A stretch of 64,000 bases of DNA from Aquimarina latercula DSM 2041 (GTDB lineage Bacteria > Bacteroidota > Bacteroidia > Flavobacteriales > Flavobacteriaceae): NCBI RefSeq assembly GCF_000430645.1, contig NZ_AUMK01000004.1, positions 496,001 through 560,000 of the forward strand. Reading direction: 5' to 3'. The translations under genes and the position numbers were made by a program. Numbering within the stretch: the stretch's first letter is position 1; every line of letters begins with the position of its first letter. The notes beneath the pieces are model-generated. The model saw nothing but the letters and a program-made list of their open reading frames with translations. It had not been told where the DNA came from and searched no databases. Shown here piece after piece: positions 9,657 through 19,910 of the stretch.

Positions 9657-12600
9657 TTAAAAATCAATATTTATACCTAGTGTGTATGTTTTAGCAGGAG
9701 GAGCTGAATAAAAAGTCTCTCCTACTTGAATATTAGAATCTCCGTTAAAATCCGCAGTAGATTCTGGATCGTATCCATCATAGTCAGTAAAAGTGAGTAA
9801 ATTAAAACCTGTGAAATAAACTCTTACTCGTTCCATATAAAATTTCTTTGTTACCTCTTGCGGTATGGTATATCCTAAAGTCAAATTTCTTAATCTTATG
9901 AAATCTGATTCCTGAAGGTATCTTGTAGATGCCTGCTGTCCATTTGTACTAAACAAACGAGCTTGTGGAACATCCGTGATATCTCCTGGTTGTTGCCATC
10001 TTCTTAATTGATCTGTAGTTTGGTTATCGAAAAATCTTGCATTTCCCGATTGAAATCGTCCGCCGTTATTATATATCGAGGCACCCCATTCTCCTTGAAA
10101 AGTAAATGCAAAATCAATTCCTTTATAAGATATATTATTAGTAAAACCAGCTATAAAATCAGGGTAAGGGCTACCAGCTATAATTCTATCTGCCTCATTA
10201 AAATTATTTGTAGTACTTCTATCAATTGAACCATCTGCATTCACAGTATTTCTAACAAATAAAGCATCTCCATTAGCCGGATCAGCACCTGCAAATTCTA
10301 CTACATAAAATGAAGAAACCGTTTCACCTTCTCGTACAATGTTTCTCCCTGCTATAATATCTCCACCTGGCAATTTAGTTACTTCATTATCAATCGTAGA
10401 AAGATTTAATGATGTACTCCAACTACCATCTGCAGAAACAATATTTTTTGTATTAATAATGAATTCAAATCCTCTATTTTTCATTTCTCCTACATTTCTA
10501 GTAATATTAGGAAAACCTGAAGCTCCCGGAACAGGCTCATTTAACAGAAGGTCATCGGTATCTTTTACATAGTAATCAATTTCTCCAGAGATTCTATTAT
10601 TTAAGAAACCAAAATCTAATCCTATATCCACCTGAGTTGTTTTTTCCCATTTAAGTGCTGGATTTCCTAACTGAGTAGGAGCTAATCCCGCTCTTTGATT
10701 ATATGGAGTTCCTTGAAACAAACTCAAACTTGCAAAATTTCCAATACCTGCATTACCTGTAATTCCCCAACTTCCTCTAAGTTTTAGCAGTGAAACAACT
10801 TCTGAACTATTAAGGAACGATTCTTCTGAAACTATCCATCCCACTGATGCTGCTGGGAACCATCCAAATCTATTTTCATCCCCAAATCTAGAAGAACCAT
10901 CATATCGTAAACTTGCATTGAACAGATATTTATCGGCAATTGAAAGTGTAGTTCTACCAAAGTAAGAGAGAAAATTAAATCTAGTTCGGCTAGATCCACC
11001 TGCTGTAATTTCTGCTGCGCTATTTAATGTTTGTAAATCATCAGAAGGAAAACCTTGACCTTGGGCAAACTGCAATCTTCGCTGACTATCTTCATAACTC
11101 ATTCCTAAGGTTCCTTCAAAATCAAAAGTATCATTAAACCTTTTATTGTAGGTGAAGTAGTTATTTAAATTATACTTTTCTGTTTGAACAGCATTTGCAG
11201 TTCCAAATCCACCAACCGAAGCTGACTCAGTAAGACTTCCGGAAAAACGTTCTGCTACCTGAGATAGAAAATCATATCCTATCTCTGATCTAAAACTTAA
11301 TTCAGGTAGAATTTTATATTCAGCATACACATTTGCTAATACTCTCCAGATATTCGTTTTGAAGTTTCCATTAAATTCTTCTGTCAAAAAATTATAATAT
11401 TCCGTAGATTCATTATTAGGAGAAACACCGTCTGCTAAATACGCAGGAGAAAGTGGTGATTGCGCTATTGCCTGAAGTGGGGTTGCAAATGCATTATCAT
11501 TAGAAATTCTGTCTATTATAGATTTCGAAACACTTGAATTAGTTCCCACTCTAAACTTTTCAGAAAGTGTATGATCTATATTTGTTCTAAAAGAATATCT
11601 TTCTAATTGATTTCCACGAACAATACCATCTGTATTATTATATGCGGTAGACATAAAAAATCTTGTTTTTTCGCTTCCACCTGAAACCGATACTCCAAAA
11701 TCTTGTACTGATCCATCTACCAAAGCTAATTCTTGCCAATCCGTATCGACTTCTCCATTTCTCCAATCTAATCCATTAGCATAAAAATCAAATTGCCCTT
11801 CTATTCCGGCTTGAGTAAAACCAGCGTTTAATGCAGATTCTGTTACTAATTCTACATACTGTTCTGCATTAAGCCAATCTCTAATATTCGTAGCACTACT
11901 AACTCCATAAGAAGAATTAAGTGACACTTTTGTTTTCCCTTGTTTCCCCTGTTTTGTTGTAATAATAATAACTCCATTCGTTCCTCTGGCTCCATAAATA
12001 GCGGCAGAAGAAGCATCTTTGAGAATATCGATTGATTCTATATCATTAGGATTTAATGCAATTAAAGGGTTAATTGGGGAATCATTAATAGATTCATCAG
12101 AATTAGTTATTGGAATACCATCTACTACATATAAAGGTTCCTGAGAAGAAGATATTGTAGATATTCCTCTAACTCTTACCTTTACTCCTCCTTCTACTTT
12201 ACCGTTTAATTGTGTTACTTGTACGCCTGCTGCTTTACCTGTCAGGGTACTTTGTAAACTTGGAGTTGGTATTTCATTAATTTTATCAGAAGAAATAGAA
12301 GCTATATTAGCTGTAATTTTCCTTCTAGATTGTGTCCCAAAACCTACTACTACCACTTCTTCTAAAGCACTAACATCTTCTTCAAGGACTACGTCTATCA
12401 TATTTTGATTGGTAATTATTATTTCTTGCGAAATATATCCAAGAAAAGAATACATAATAATTTCTTGATTTTCTGCTTCTATAGAATAGATTCCATCGAA
12501 ATTTGTTTGGGTTCCTCTTTTTGTTTTCTTAATAATTATATTAACTCCTGGAATAGGTAATCCGTTACTGTCTGTTACAGTTCCAGATATGGATCTTTGT

Positions 12601-12665
12601 TGCGCTAATGCAATACTCGATATAAAAAAAACGAGTATTAATAATTTGTAATGGTTGATTTTCAT
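9657..12665 (-). CDS. SusC/RagA family TonB-linked outer membrane protein (copy 1)
   Basis: This is the TonB-dependent channel that imports the oligosaccharide held by SusD. The 1002-residue protein has a signal peptide (1-22, ending SIALAQ), a carboxypeptidase-regulatory-like domain (about 25-100), the VVVVGFG segment at 104-110 that links to the plug, and the SusC signature PLYVVDGIPI at 177-186. A long beta-barrel region ends in an aromatic residue (LGINIDF), as expected for outer-membrane insertion. The N-terminus is clearly related to the second SusC at 14593-17616. Upstream lies copy 1 of a conserved noncoding element. Confidence 0.95.
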   Translation of the reverse strand: MKINHYKLLILVFFISSIALAQQRSISGTVTDSNGLPIPGVNIIIKKTKRGTQTNFDGIYSIEAENQEIIMYSFLGYISQEIIITNQNMIDVVLEEDVSALEEVVVVGFGTQSRRKITANIASISSDKINEIPTPSLQSTLTGKAAGVQVTQLNGKVEGGVKVRVRGISTISSSQEPLYVVDGIPITNSDESINDSPINPLIALNPNDIESIDILKDASSAAIYGARGTNGVIIITTKQGKQGKTKVSLNSSYGVSSATNIRDWLNAEQYVELVTESALNAGFTQAGIEGQFDFYANGLDWRNGEVDTDWQELALVDGSVQDFGVSVSGGSEKTRFFMSTAYNNTDGIVRGNQLERYSFRTNIDHTLSEKFRVGTNSSVSKSIIDRISNDNAFATPLQAIAQSPLSPAYLADGVSPNNESTEYYNFLTEEFNGNFKTNIWRVLANVYAEYKILPELSFRSEIGYDFLSQVAERFSGSLTESASVGGFGTANAVQTEKYNLNNYFTYNKRFNDTFDFEGTLGMSYEDSQRRLQFAQGQGFPSDDLQTLNSAAEITAGGSSRTRFNFLSYFGRTTLSIADKYLFNASLRYDGSSRFGDENRFGWFPAASVGWIVSEESFLNSSEVVSLLKLRGSWGITGNAGIGNFASLSLFQGTPYNQRAGLAPTQLGNPALKWEKTTQVDIGLDFGFLNNRISGEIDYYVKDTDDLLLNEPVPGASGFPNITRNVGEMKNRGFEFIINTKNIVSADGSWSTSLNLSTIDNEVTKLPGGDIIAGRNIVREGETVSSFYVVEFAGADPANGDALFVRNTVNADGSIDRSTTNNFNEADRIIAGSPYPDFIAGFTNNISYKGIDFAFTFQGEWGASIYNNGGRFQSGNARFFDNQTTDQLRRWQQPGDITDVPQARLFSTNGQQASTRYLQESDFIRLRNLTLGYTIPQEVTKKFYMERVRVYFTGFNLLTFTDYDGYDPESTADFNGDSNIQVGETFYSAPPAKTYTLGINIDF

Positions 12666-12735
12666 AATTGAAATTTTTCAAGATTTATACTCCAATATTT
12701 AGTCATAACATAAAAGAAGGCAAGAGTATATTGAA

Positions 12736-12896
12736 GGCTAACTCAATAATAACATCACCAATATGATTAAACTACACAATTATTATTGGTAATCTCTTGC
12801 CCGTTCCTTTAATGATTGAGTGATAAAGGAACTTATAGAAGTCAAAAAAATGGATAAAGCCTATCAACGTTTACCTTGCCGATAAAAATTTACTTA
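12736..12896 (-). promoter_or_regulatory. Conserved upstream element, copy 1 (before susC copy 1)
   Basis: Read on the minus strand, this region starts with taagtaaa followed by atcgg and ggtaaac, then a cttgat-like stretch that could supply a -33 TTG. A 9-base hairpin follows (gttccttta 12803-12811 with taaaggaac 12824-12832), then the block ttgagttagcc (12736-12746), about 70 bases before the susC start. The same blocks in the same order and similar spacing occur at 17686-17851 and 19720-19872. GTAAA half-sites just upstream of the presumed promoter suit an activator site; that reading is inference. Confidence 0.6.
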
Positions 12897-13109
12897 TGAA
12901 AATGAATAGTAGTGTTTTATATTTAATCAAGACGTTTCATTGTATTTCACTAAAGGGATTAATCAATTAAACGAAATGAACAATCTATACATCTAATAGC
13001 TATAAGTTAATAGTTAATCAAATTCAATTATACTATATGTTTACCTTTTATATCTAACCATCAAAATAATATGCTTCACAAATTTAAATCTTGAAATATG
13101 GAATAAAGA

Positions 13110-13133
13110 AAGGTCTACTTTTCAGTAGACCTT
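13110..13133 (-). terminator. Terminator of the second SusCD operon
   Basis: A perfect 10-base stem (aaggtctact with agtagacctt) and a 4-base loop lie 27 bases beyond the susD copy 2 stop on the minus strand. A T-rich stretch follows in that direction. Confidence 0.8.
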
Positions 13134-13159
13134 CCCTTTCCTTACATGTTTTATTATAA

Positions 13160-14566
13160 TTAGAAACCAGGATTTTGTTCTATAAATGGAGATAATTCCC
13201 TAATCCCTTGAGGTATTGGATATATAGTTTTATCCATACCTGGAGCAGAAAGAGCTTCGTTTGGTTGATCCGGTCTTCTTAAACTCAAGTTGTTTCTTAA
13301 AAGATCCATTCGTCTTTGTCCTTCAAAAGCCAATTCTTTTCTTCTTTCATTTAAAATAATATCTAAATCAACACTTGTTAAATCAGATAATCCTGCTCTA
13401 TTTCTTAATAGATTAATATCTTCCAGTGGTGTTGAACCCACAGAAGAACTTGCTCTAAAATTAGCCTCTGCTCTTATTAAATACATTTCTGTAATTCTTA
13501 ATACAGGTGCGTCATCAGAGTTGTTAACGTCCTCCGGAAATTTATTAGTAAATATTCTATCCGCACCTTCAGCTCCAGGTCCAGTTTGAGTCAAGTTATC
13601 AAATCTTAAATCTCCAGGCTCTTCAGCATATGCATCTAACAAATTTTGAGAAAAAGGAACATCACCTCTTCCTCCAGGGACAGGATTACTTAATCCTGAA
13701 AATCCTTGCCCAGATGTCTGACCTGTTACTGCATCATTTATTAATGTAAATACATGTTCTGGTGAATCTGGAGAGTCATAAAAAGTATAATCAGGAGCTA
13801 AACTATAGAAGGAATCGTTAATTACATCGTTTGCAAAATTTGCAGCATCACCCCAACGTTCTTGATACAAATACAATTTCGCTAATAGCGCTTCAGCGGC
13901 TCTTGAACTAGCTCCTATTCTATTATTGGTTTCTAAATCAGGAATGATAGCTAATAATTCCGTTTCTACAAAATCATATATTTGCCCTAAAGTTACTCTA
14001 GGTAACTCTTGACCTTGTTCTGATGTAACTACAAGAGGTACGCTCAAATTATTTGCTCCTGCTCCAATTTGTAAAGGTTGTCCGAAAATTGTTGAGATAT
14101 TAAAGTATACTAAAGCTCTTAAAAACCTAGCCTCTGCTATAGCTCCTGTACGTTGTTCTTCTGTAAAGCTCTCATCTGGTACTAAAGGAACATTATCGAT
14201 AACTAGATTTGCAGCTCCGATAACTTCGTAACTATCATCCCATATACCAAATACCGCTCCATTAGCAGATAATGTAGCATAATCTCTTATCTCTCCAAAT
14301 GTGGTAAAAGTACCTATGAAATCTACATTATCAGACTGCCACTCTGTAATAAATTGTAATGTTCCGTTAAGTACATTATCCTGTTGTGCTCTATTATATA
14401 TACCTGTTACAGCTCCTAATGCTAAGGAACCGTTTGAAAACACAACCTCATTAGCCGTATCATCCTCTGGTAATAATTCTATTCTATCTTCGCAAGAAGT
14501 CGTTAGTATTACCAGTAAAATTACTAGTAAACTAAACTTATTATTTTTATTTATACTTGTTTTCAT
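13160..14566 (-). CDS. SusD/RagB family outer-membrane lipoprotein (copy 2)
   Basis: This 468-residue lipoprotein has its lipidated Cys at position 25 (TTSCED), again with Glu-Asp following. It carries the SusD C-terminal signature (INLLRNRAGLSDL, then NERRKELAFEGQRRMDLLR). It would bind glycans at the cell surface as the partner of the SusC encoded 26 bases upstream. It is only moderately similar to SusD copy 1, so the two systems may prefer different oligosaccharides or lengths; that is inference. Confidence 0.93.
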   Translation of the reverse strand: MKTSINKNNKFSLLVILLVILTTSCEDRIELLPEDDTANEVVFSNGSLALGAVTGIYNRAQQDNVLNGTLQFITEWQSDNVDFIGTFTTFGEIRDYATLSANGAVFGIWDDSYEVIGAANLVIDNVPLVPDESFTEEQRTGAIAEARFLRALVYFNISTIFGQPLQIGAGANNLSVPLVVTSEQGQELPRVTLGQIYDFVETELLAIIPDLETNNRIGASSRAAEALLAKLYLYQERWGDAANFANDVINDSFYSLAPDYTFYDSPDSPEHVFTLINDAVTGQTSGQGFSGLSNPVPGGRGDVPFSQNLLDAYAEEPGDLRFDNLTQTGPGAEGADRIFTNKFPEDVNNSDDAPVLRITEMYLIRAEANFRASSSVGSTPLEDINLLRNRAGLSDLTSVDLDIILNERRKELAFEGQRRMDLLRNNLSLRRPDQPNEALSAPGMDKTIYPIPQGIRELSPFIEQNPGF

Positions 14567-14592
14567 ACGTGTATATTATATCGTTAAATTGT

Positions 14593-17500
14593 TTAGAAGG
14601 ACAAATTAATACCAAAAGTATATGTTGAAGCTTGTGGTAAAGTAAAGAAATCTTGTCCTATAGCACCAGCACCATTAGATCCATTTGATACTTCTGGATC
14701 ATAACCATCTAACCCATCACTTTTAAAAGTCAATAAGTTTGTAGCAGTAGCATATAACCTTACTTTATTAATAAAAATCTTATCTAAAAAATTATCAGAA
14801 AGTGTATATGCTAAAGTTACATTCTTTAATCTAAGGAAAGACCCATCTTCTAATTGAGCTGTAGAATTTTGATTAAATGTATTTATTGTTGGGCTATCGG
14901 GACTAGGTATTAGAGCCTGATCTCCTGGTTGTTGCCAAACACTTAAAACTCTTGATGATTTATTAAAACCGCTTATTGGGTTTTCTGTAAATGTTCTAGA
15001 AGTTAATAATATGTCATTACCTACAGAGAAGTTAAATAATGTATTTAACGACCAATTTTTATATGTAAACACATTCGAAAATCCTCCAACTACATCAGGA
15101 TTTGCTTGACCAACTATTCTTCTATCTGCATCCGTTGGGGTTGTTGTAGGATTACCATCAGCATCAAGCCATTCAGCATCACCTGTTTGAGGATTAACTC
15201 CAATATATGGAATCAAATACCATGAATTTGCAGAATGTCCTTCTATTGCTCTCTGTCCTGAAAATGCAAGTGACCCACCTGCTTGAGCAACAAACCTATT
15301 TCCATTCTCATCTACGCTTGCTGATTCAGGAAGACTTGTAACTTCATTCTTGTTAAATCCAAGATTTAGACTAGAGGTCCATTTAAAACCGTCATTAGCT
15401 CCTTTAAAAATCACAGCGTCCATAGAAAAGTCTACACCCGTATTCTGTAATTCTCCAATATTTTCATTTCTTCCATTCAGTCCAAAATTAAATGTAGGAT
15501 CCACAGGAACAAATAAAATTAAATCATCTGTAACTCTTTCATAATACTCTACATTAAAAGACAATCTTCTATTAAAAAAAGCGGCAGTTAACCCTACATC
15601 CCAAGTCGTAGTACTTTCCCAACGTAAATCTGGATTTGCCAAAGTGAATGGAGTTAACCCTGAATTACCATTAAAGTTATTTCCTGTAAACAATCCTAAA
15701 GAAGGGAAGTTTCCTATTCTATCATTACCAGTTGTACCATAACTCCCATTTAATTTTAATCCTTGAATCCAATCAACGTTCTGCATGAATGATTCATCAG
15801 AAACATTCCATCCTACTGCCGCCGACCAAAATGTACCGAACCTATTGTTTGCACCAAATCTTGAAGAACCGTCTCTTCTTACAGTACCTTCAACAATATA
15901 CTTACCATTTGCGTAGTCATAAGAAGCTCTACCTAAATAAGAAACTAATCTAGTTGCATCTCCGCTTGAAGAAGTAACAGGAAATGTCGAAGCTGATTCA
16001 ATATTCAATTGAGCATCAGATAAGAAACCTGTACCTTGAGCTTGTACATTTCTAAAAGCATTATCTTCATAAGAGAATCCTCCAAAAACATTTAAATTAT
16101 GTGAATCACCGAAACTCTTATTATAGGTAAGAATACTATTAAGTATATATCTATTTTGTTGGAAAACGGAGTTTGCCGCAGATCCACCTGGAGTTAATAG
16201 ATCAACATTTCTTTGTTGGTTTTCTGTAAACACCCTATCTATTCCAAAATCTTGTTTAAAACTTAATCCATCTAATAAAGACGATAAATTAAAATCTAAA
16301 GATCCATTTCCAACGATTCGTGTAGTTGTCGATAAATTTAGATTTAATAGTTCTTGAGCTATTACATTGCCCCCACCTACGTTACCAGCTGTCGTAAAAT
16401 TACCTTCATCATCAAATGGTTCTACATCTGGTCTTTGTAATAATGCAATAGTATATGGAGAAGCAAAAGCATTCTCTGCTGGTACTCTATCAAATCTGTT
16501 ATGAGAGATATTTGCATTTAATGTTGCTGTCAACCAGTTACCTGCTTTCGCTTGGACATTTGATCTAAAACTAGTTCTCTCTAGATTATCACCTACTCTA
16601 ATACCTTCTTGGTCTTCTCTTGTTGCGCCAATAAAATAGTTTCCATTTTGATTACCACCTCGCACACTAAAATTATATGATTGTGTCGAAGCAGTTCTCA
16701 AAACCGCATCTAAAGCATCAAACTCTCCTCCAGCACTAGTCAATGGACTTGCTCCTACCGCTGAACCATTTCTAATAAGTGTTGTAAAATCAATGAATTC
16801 TTGAGCATTTAATAAATCTGGCGAATCTGTAATAGATGCAAAAGATGTGTTAATGTCTATATCCACCGTAACTTTTCCATCTTTTCTTCCGCTCTTAGTT
16901 GTAATCAATACAACTCCATTGCCTCCACGTGAACCATATAATGCTGCTGCTGCTGCTGATTTTAGAACAGAAATACTTTCAATATCATTTGGGTTTATAT
17001 TAGCCAAAGGATTAATCCCTTGTCCCGAACCTTGTCCAAAAGTAGTAAAGTTATCACCTAGTACTATTCCGTCGATAACAAATAATGGTCTTGTGTTACT
17101 ACCAATTGAATTAGTACCTCTAATATTAATTGTAGGAGAAGCTCCTAAACCTCCAGAACTAGAAAAAACCTGTACTCCTGCCGCTTGTCCTTGTAGTATA
17201 TTTTGTGGAGAATCGGCAACAATATCCTGTATATCATCACTTGAAACTGTAGTAATACTGGTAACCAATTTTTTTTCGATCTGCGATCCATAAGCAACTA
17301 CTACAACTTCCTCCAACTCAGCTGCCGAGGCTTCTAATTGCACATTAATATTATTTGAATCGCCTACCACGATTTCTTTGGTAGCAAAACCCACATAACT
17401 AAACGATAGTACAGCTCCTCTATTTGCCTTTATACTATAATTTCCATCAAAGTCCGTTTGCGTTCCGTTGGATGTGTTTTTAACAATAACATTAACTCCC

Positions 17501-17616
17501 GGTAAGGGTAAGTCTTTATTATCCGTTATTAATCCAGTGATCATTTTTTCTTGTGCTAAAGAAATACTGGATACAAAAAATACAAACAACAGTAATTTGT
17601 AATTAATTTGTTTCAT
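14593..17616 (-). CDS. SusC/RagA family TonB-linked outer membrane protein (copy 2)
   Basis: The 1007-residue TonB-dependent channel has a signal peptide (1-22, ending SISLAQ), a carboxypeptidase-regulatory-like domain (about 25-100), VVVVAYG at 104-110, and the SusC signature PLFVIDGIVL at 177-186. The plug and barrel end in FGINLSF. The signal peptide and first domain closely resemble SusC copy 1, which points to an old duplication, while the barrels have diverged. Copy 2 of the conserved noncoding element lies about 70 bases upstream. Confidence 0.95.
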   Translation of the reverse strand: MKQINYKLLLFVFFVSSISLAQEKMITGLITDNKDLPLPGVNVIVKNTSNGTQTDFDGNYSIKANRGAVLSFSYVGFATKEIVVGDSNNINVQLEASAAELEEVVVVAYGSQIEKKLVTSITTVSSDDIQDIVADSPQNILQGQAAGVQVFSSSGGLGASPTINIRGTNSIGSNTRPLFVIDGIVLGDNFTTFGQGSGQGINPLANINPNDIESISVLKSAAAAALYGSRGGNGVVLITTKSGRKDGKVTVDIDINTSFASITDSPDLLNAQEFIDFTTLIRNGSAVGASPLTSAGGEFDALDAVLRTASTQSYNFSVRGGNQNGNYFIGATREDQEGIRVGDNLERTSFRSNVQAKAGNWLTATLNANISHNRFDRVPAENAFASPYTIALLQRPDVEPFDDEGNFTTAGNVGGGNVIAQELLNLNLSTTTRIVGNGSLDFNLSSLLDGLSFKQDFGIDRVFTENQQRNVDLLTPGGSAANSVFQQNRYILNSILTYNKSFGDSHNLNVFGGFSYEDNAFRNVQAQGTGFLSDAQLNIESASTFPVTSSSGDATRLVSYLGRASYDYANGKYIVEGTVRRDGSSRFGANNRFGTFWSAAVGWNVSDESFMQNVDWIQGLKLNGSYGTTGNDRIGNFPSLGLFTGNNFNGNSGLTPFTLANPDLRWESTTTWDVGLTAAFFNRRLSFNVEYYERVTDDLILFVPVDPTFNFGLNGRNENIGELQNTGVDFSMDAVIFKGANDGFKWTSSLNLGFNKNEVTSLPESASVDENGNRFVAQAGGSLAFSGQRAIEGHSANSWYLIPYIGVNPQTGDAEWLDADGNPTTTPTDADRRIVGQANPDVVGGFSNVFTYKNWSLNTLFNFSVGNDILLTSRTFTENPISGFNKSSRVLSVWQQPGDQALIPSPDSPTINTFNQNSTAQLEDGSFLRLKNVTLAYTLSDNFLDKIFINKVRLYATATNLLTFKSDGLDGYDPEVSNGSNGAGAIGQDFFTLPQASTYTFGINLSF

Positions 17617-17964
17617 AAATTAAATTTCATAAAATTAAACCTCCGTTAGAAATTGCAAAAAGAGAAAAAGAATATGATAATGATGGCTAATTCAATCTAT
17701 CTATTGACTTTTTATAAAATGTATAAGGCATTCTGTAGATTAAAAAATTCTCCTTCTCTTTCTAGCAATATTTGACAAAACAAGTGATTATGGGACTTCA
17801 ACTAGTTAAAAATGATCAAGCTTTACCTTTTTACCGATGAAATTTTACTTATTTACTTAGCTTTCTATTGTAAGGGTTTGATTTTAACAAAAATCAAAAA
17901 CAAAAGCATTTTACATCTTTAATTATAATACTAAAAAATAAAAATGAGAGAACTATTTTTTTAG
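17617..17964. other. Intergenic region between regulator 1 and susC copy 2
   Basis: These 348 bases carry no gene that I can support. They hold copy 2 of the conserved promoter/leader element (17686-17851) and about 110 AT-rich bases after the regulator 1 stop codon. Confidence 0.6.
17686..17851 (-). promoter_or_regulatory. Conserved upstream element, copy 2 (before susC copy 2)
   Basis: On the minus strand this region has taagtaaa, atcggtaaa and ggtaaa in tight succession, then gcttgatca. About 110 bases later comes ttgaattagcc (one base different from the other two copies), 70 bases before the susC start. Block order and spacing match copy 1 (129 bases between the block starts here, 127 there). 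I do not see a convincing counterpart of the copy 1 hairpin. Confidence 0.55.
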
Positions 17965-19497
17965 TTAGACACTAAAACTTCTTAAATATTCGGATGGAGT
18001 AATCTGATTATACTTTTTGAAAGATTTATTAAAAGTAACTTTATTATTAAACCCTACTTCATAGGCAACATCAATAATATTGACAACCCCAGATTTGTTC
18101 TTTTTTAAAATTGACATAGCTTCGTTAATTCTATATGAATTAATTAAATCAAAGAAATTTAGTCCAAAATGTTCATTTATAATCTGCGAGGTATTATGCC
18201 TATTTGTGTTTAATAGATCGGCTATTTTTTGCAAAGTAATATCATTCTTTCGATATACTTTTTCTTTGTCCATAAGCTTAACAAGTTTATCTTTTAATTC
18301 TATCGACAATTCTGTTGTTAAACTTGAAGAACTATATTTAAAAGGATTCAATTTATTAATGTTATGAGTTTTTAGAGATCTATTTTTATTATCTCTAACA
18401 AGTGCTAGATTAAAAAACGTATTATAACTTATATATAACACTAACAAATTCATTAGAAAAATTTGAAGATTAAATAATAAACTTCCCATTTCATATTTTC
18501 TGAAAATAAATGTATATGTTCCATAAAATGCAGCGTAAAGACTATAAAACATTATTAAGTTTCTTTGCCAATTCTTTTTTGATATATCCAAAGTCTTCTC
18601 TTTCTTTCTTTTATTAAAGTGTTCCATTACTAACAACAATCCATAAATCATTAATGAAATTAATTTTGCTATCATTATTAAAATAACATAAGGTCTTTCG
18701 TTATGAATAATCATATATAATTTTTCTTCACTCGATAAAGAATATATAGGTATCATAAAAATCAAAAACAAAAGCGTTGGTAGCAAATGCAATAAATCAA
18801 CTTTTCGAAATTTATGTTGTTGATTGATTCTTTTAAAATAGAAATAAATAAACGGGCCATATAAAAAAGAAAAAGACGCGGATATATATAATGTATGTGG
18901 TAAATAAAATTCATAATTAGTAATAAGAATACTAACTCTAAGAATAAAAAGAGAATGGAGTAATAAAAAACAACCAATTAAAAGATTGCCTAATCGATCT
19001 TTAGTAGGTTTAAATATTAAAATAGTAGAAATAAAAACACCAATAAATCCTACATATAAACAAAATAAAGCCCATCCGTTAATTTTGCTTTGGTATTTTT
19101 TTTGCAATATTTTAAATTTATCGTATGTTTTGATTGAATCGAAGTAACTATGATTTACAAATGATACATCAAGTGTACCTAGAATGTATTTTTCAATAAA
19201 AACACTAGCCTCATCTGGCTGATCAGATTTAGCATAAGAAAAGGCTAACCTTTTATGTAAATAATTAGGATCCTTATAATCATCAATTAATAACGTTTTG
19301 TATATCGAAATTGCCAGATCATATTTTTTTAAACTAAAAAGCGTATCAGCTTTAGCTAAAGCATGCGTGGTGTCGGAAATAAAATCTACCACTAAGTTCA
19401 CATTGTTATTCTTTGCAAATAGACCACTGCTAAAAAGAAAACAAAGTAAAAATATACAACAATAAGCAGATTTTAGGTTTAGTTGAGTTTGTAACAT
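17965..19497 (-). CDS. Membrane-embedded AraC-type transcriptional regulator (regulator 1)
   Basis: The 510-residue protein combines a signal-peptide-like N-terminus (about 1-29), a TPR-like helical region (about 40-135), about seven membrane helices (near 141-163, 170-192, 198-222, 233-254, 270-291, 310-332 and 338-362), and a C-terminal AraC-type double helix-turn-helix (about 420-508). The second HTH contains VAYEVGFNNKVTFNKSFKK. The layout suggests a sensor whose N-terminal part faces the periplasm and whose DNA-binding part faces the cytoplasm. It lies directly upstream of susC copy 2 on the same strand, so it probably controls the locus. A close paralogue lies upstream at 19911-21422. 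Confidence 0.88.
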   Translation of the reverse strand: MLQTQLNLKSAYCCIFLLCFLFSSGLFAKNNNVNLVVDFISDTTHALAKADTLFSLKKYDLAISIYKTLLIDDYKDPNYLHKRLAFSYAKSDQPDEASVFIEKYILGTLDVSFVNHSYFDSIKTYDKFKILQKKYQSKINGWALFCLYVGFIGVFISTILIFKPTKDRLGNLLIGCFLLLHSLFILRVSILITNYEFYLPHTLYISASFSFLYGPFIYFYFKRINQQHKFRKVDLLHLLPTLLFLIFMIPIYSLSSEEKLYMIIHNERPYVILIMIAKLISLMIYGLLLVMEHFNKRKKEKTLDISKKNWQRNLIMFYSLYAAFYGTYTFIFRKYEMGSLLFNLQIFLMNLLVLYISYNTFFNLALVRDNKNRSLKTHNINKLNPFKYSSSSLTTELSIELKDKLVKLMDKEKVYRKNDITLQKIADLLNTNRHNTSQIINEHFGLNFFDLINSYRINEAMSILKKNKSGVVNIIDVAYEVGFNNKVTFNKSFKKYNQITPSEYLRSFSV

Positions 19498-19910
19498 AAT
19501 ATGCTGAAAAATCTGTGTAGATAAAAATACTATATGTTTATTATTATTTTCATAAAACTAATCGAACATCCCATTGGTCGAAAAACAAGTTTAAAAATTA
19601 CATAAAAATAATTTAAAAAACTTAAAACCAATATATTAATACTTTAAATACAATTAAATTTAATCATTAAAACGAAAATAATGTAACCATAATGAGATGG
19701 CAATAATGAATATCTTCATGGCTAACTCAAATATTACATTTCATAAAACTTGAACAAAGTCTTTATAGAAAATGCACATCCCTTTTATGATTACAATGTA
19801 AAAGAAAGGATAGAAAATATAAAGTCGGGTAACCCTTATCAAGGTTTACCTTTACCGAATAATGTTTACTTAATTCCGAAGAATGTTTACTAAAACGTAC
19901 CCTAATTAAA
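19498..19910. other. Intergenic region between the two regulators
   Basis: These 413 bases contain copy 3 of the conserved element (19720-19872). About 220 very AT-rich bases separate it from the start of regulator 1, and I found no gene or recognisable gene remnant in them. The spacing from element to start codon is much longer here than at the susC genes. Confidence 0.55.
19720..19872 (-). promoter_or_regulatory. Conserved upstream element, copy 3 (between the regulators)
   Basis: On the minus strand this copy reads taagtaaac, cggtaaaggtaaac, then ccttgataa. A TATATTTT stretch follows about 18 bases after the TTG and could be a -7 element. Further on is an imperfect hairpin (ctttta 19782-19787 with taaaag 19799-19804), then the block ttgagttagcc (19720-19730), identical to copy 1. 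It begins 38 bases beyond the stop of regulator 2 and 222 bases before the start of regulator 1, so it may drive regulator 1. Confidence 0.55.

Larger units (their letters stand above)
12666..13159. other. Intergenic region between the two SusCD operons
   Basis: These 494 bases hold no protein gene that I can support. On the minus strand they contain, in order of transcription, the terminator of the downstream-numbered operon (13110-13133), about 200 AT-rich bases without clear structure, and the promoter/leader element of susC copy 1 (12736-12896). Confidence 0.6.

Noticed and set aside
16847-17293. A 148-codon open frame on the plus strand inside susC copy 2
   Set aside because: It is the complement of the conserved plug and SusC signature region; the real coding strand is minus.
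19718-19753. A tiny plus-strand frame in element copy 3 starting MANS, like the first residues of regulator 2
   Set aside because: It has only 11 codons. The similarity comes from the shared 11-base block in the DNA, not from a conserved peptide.
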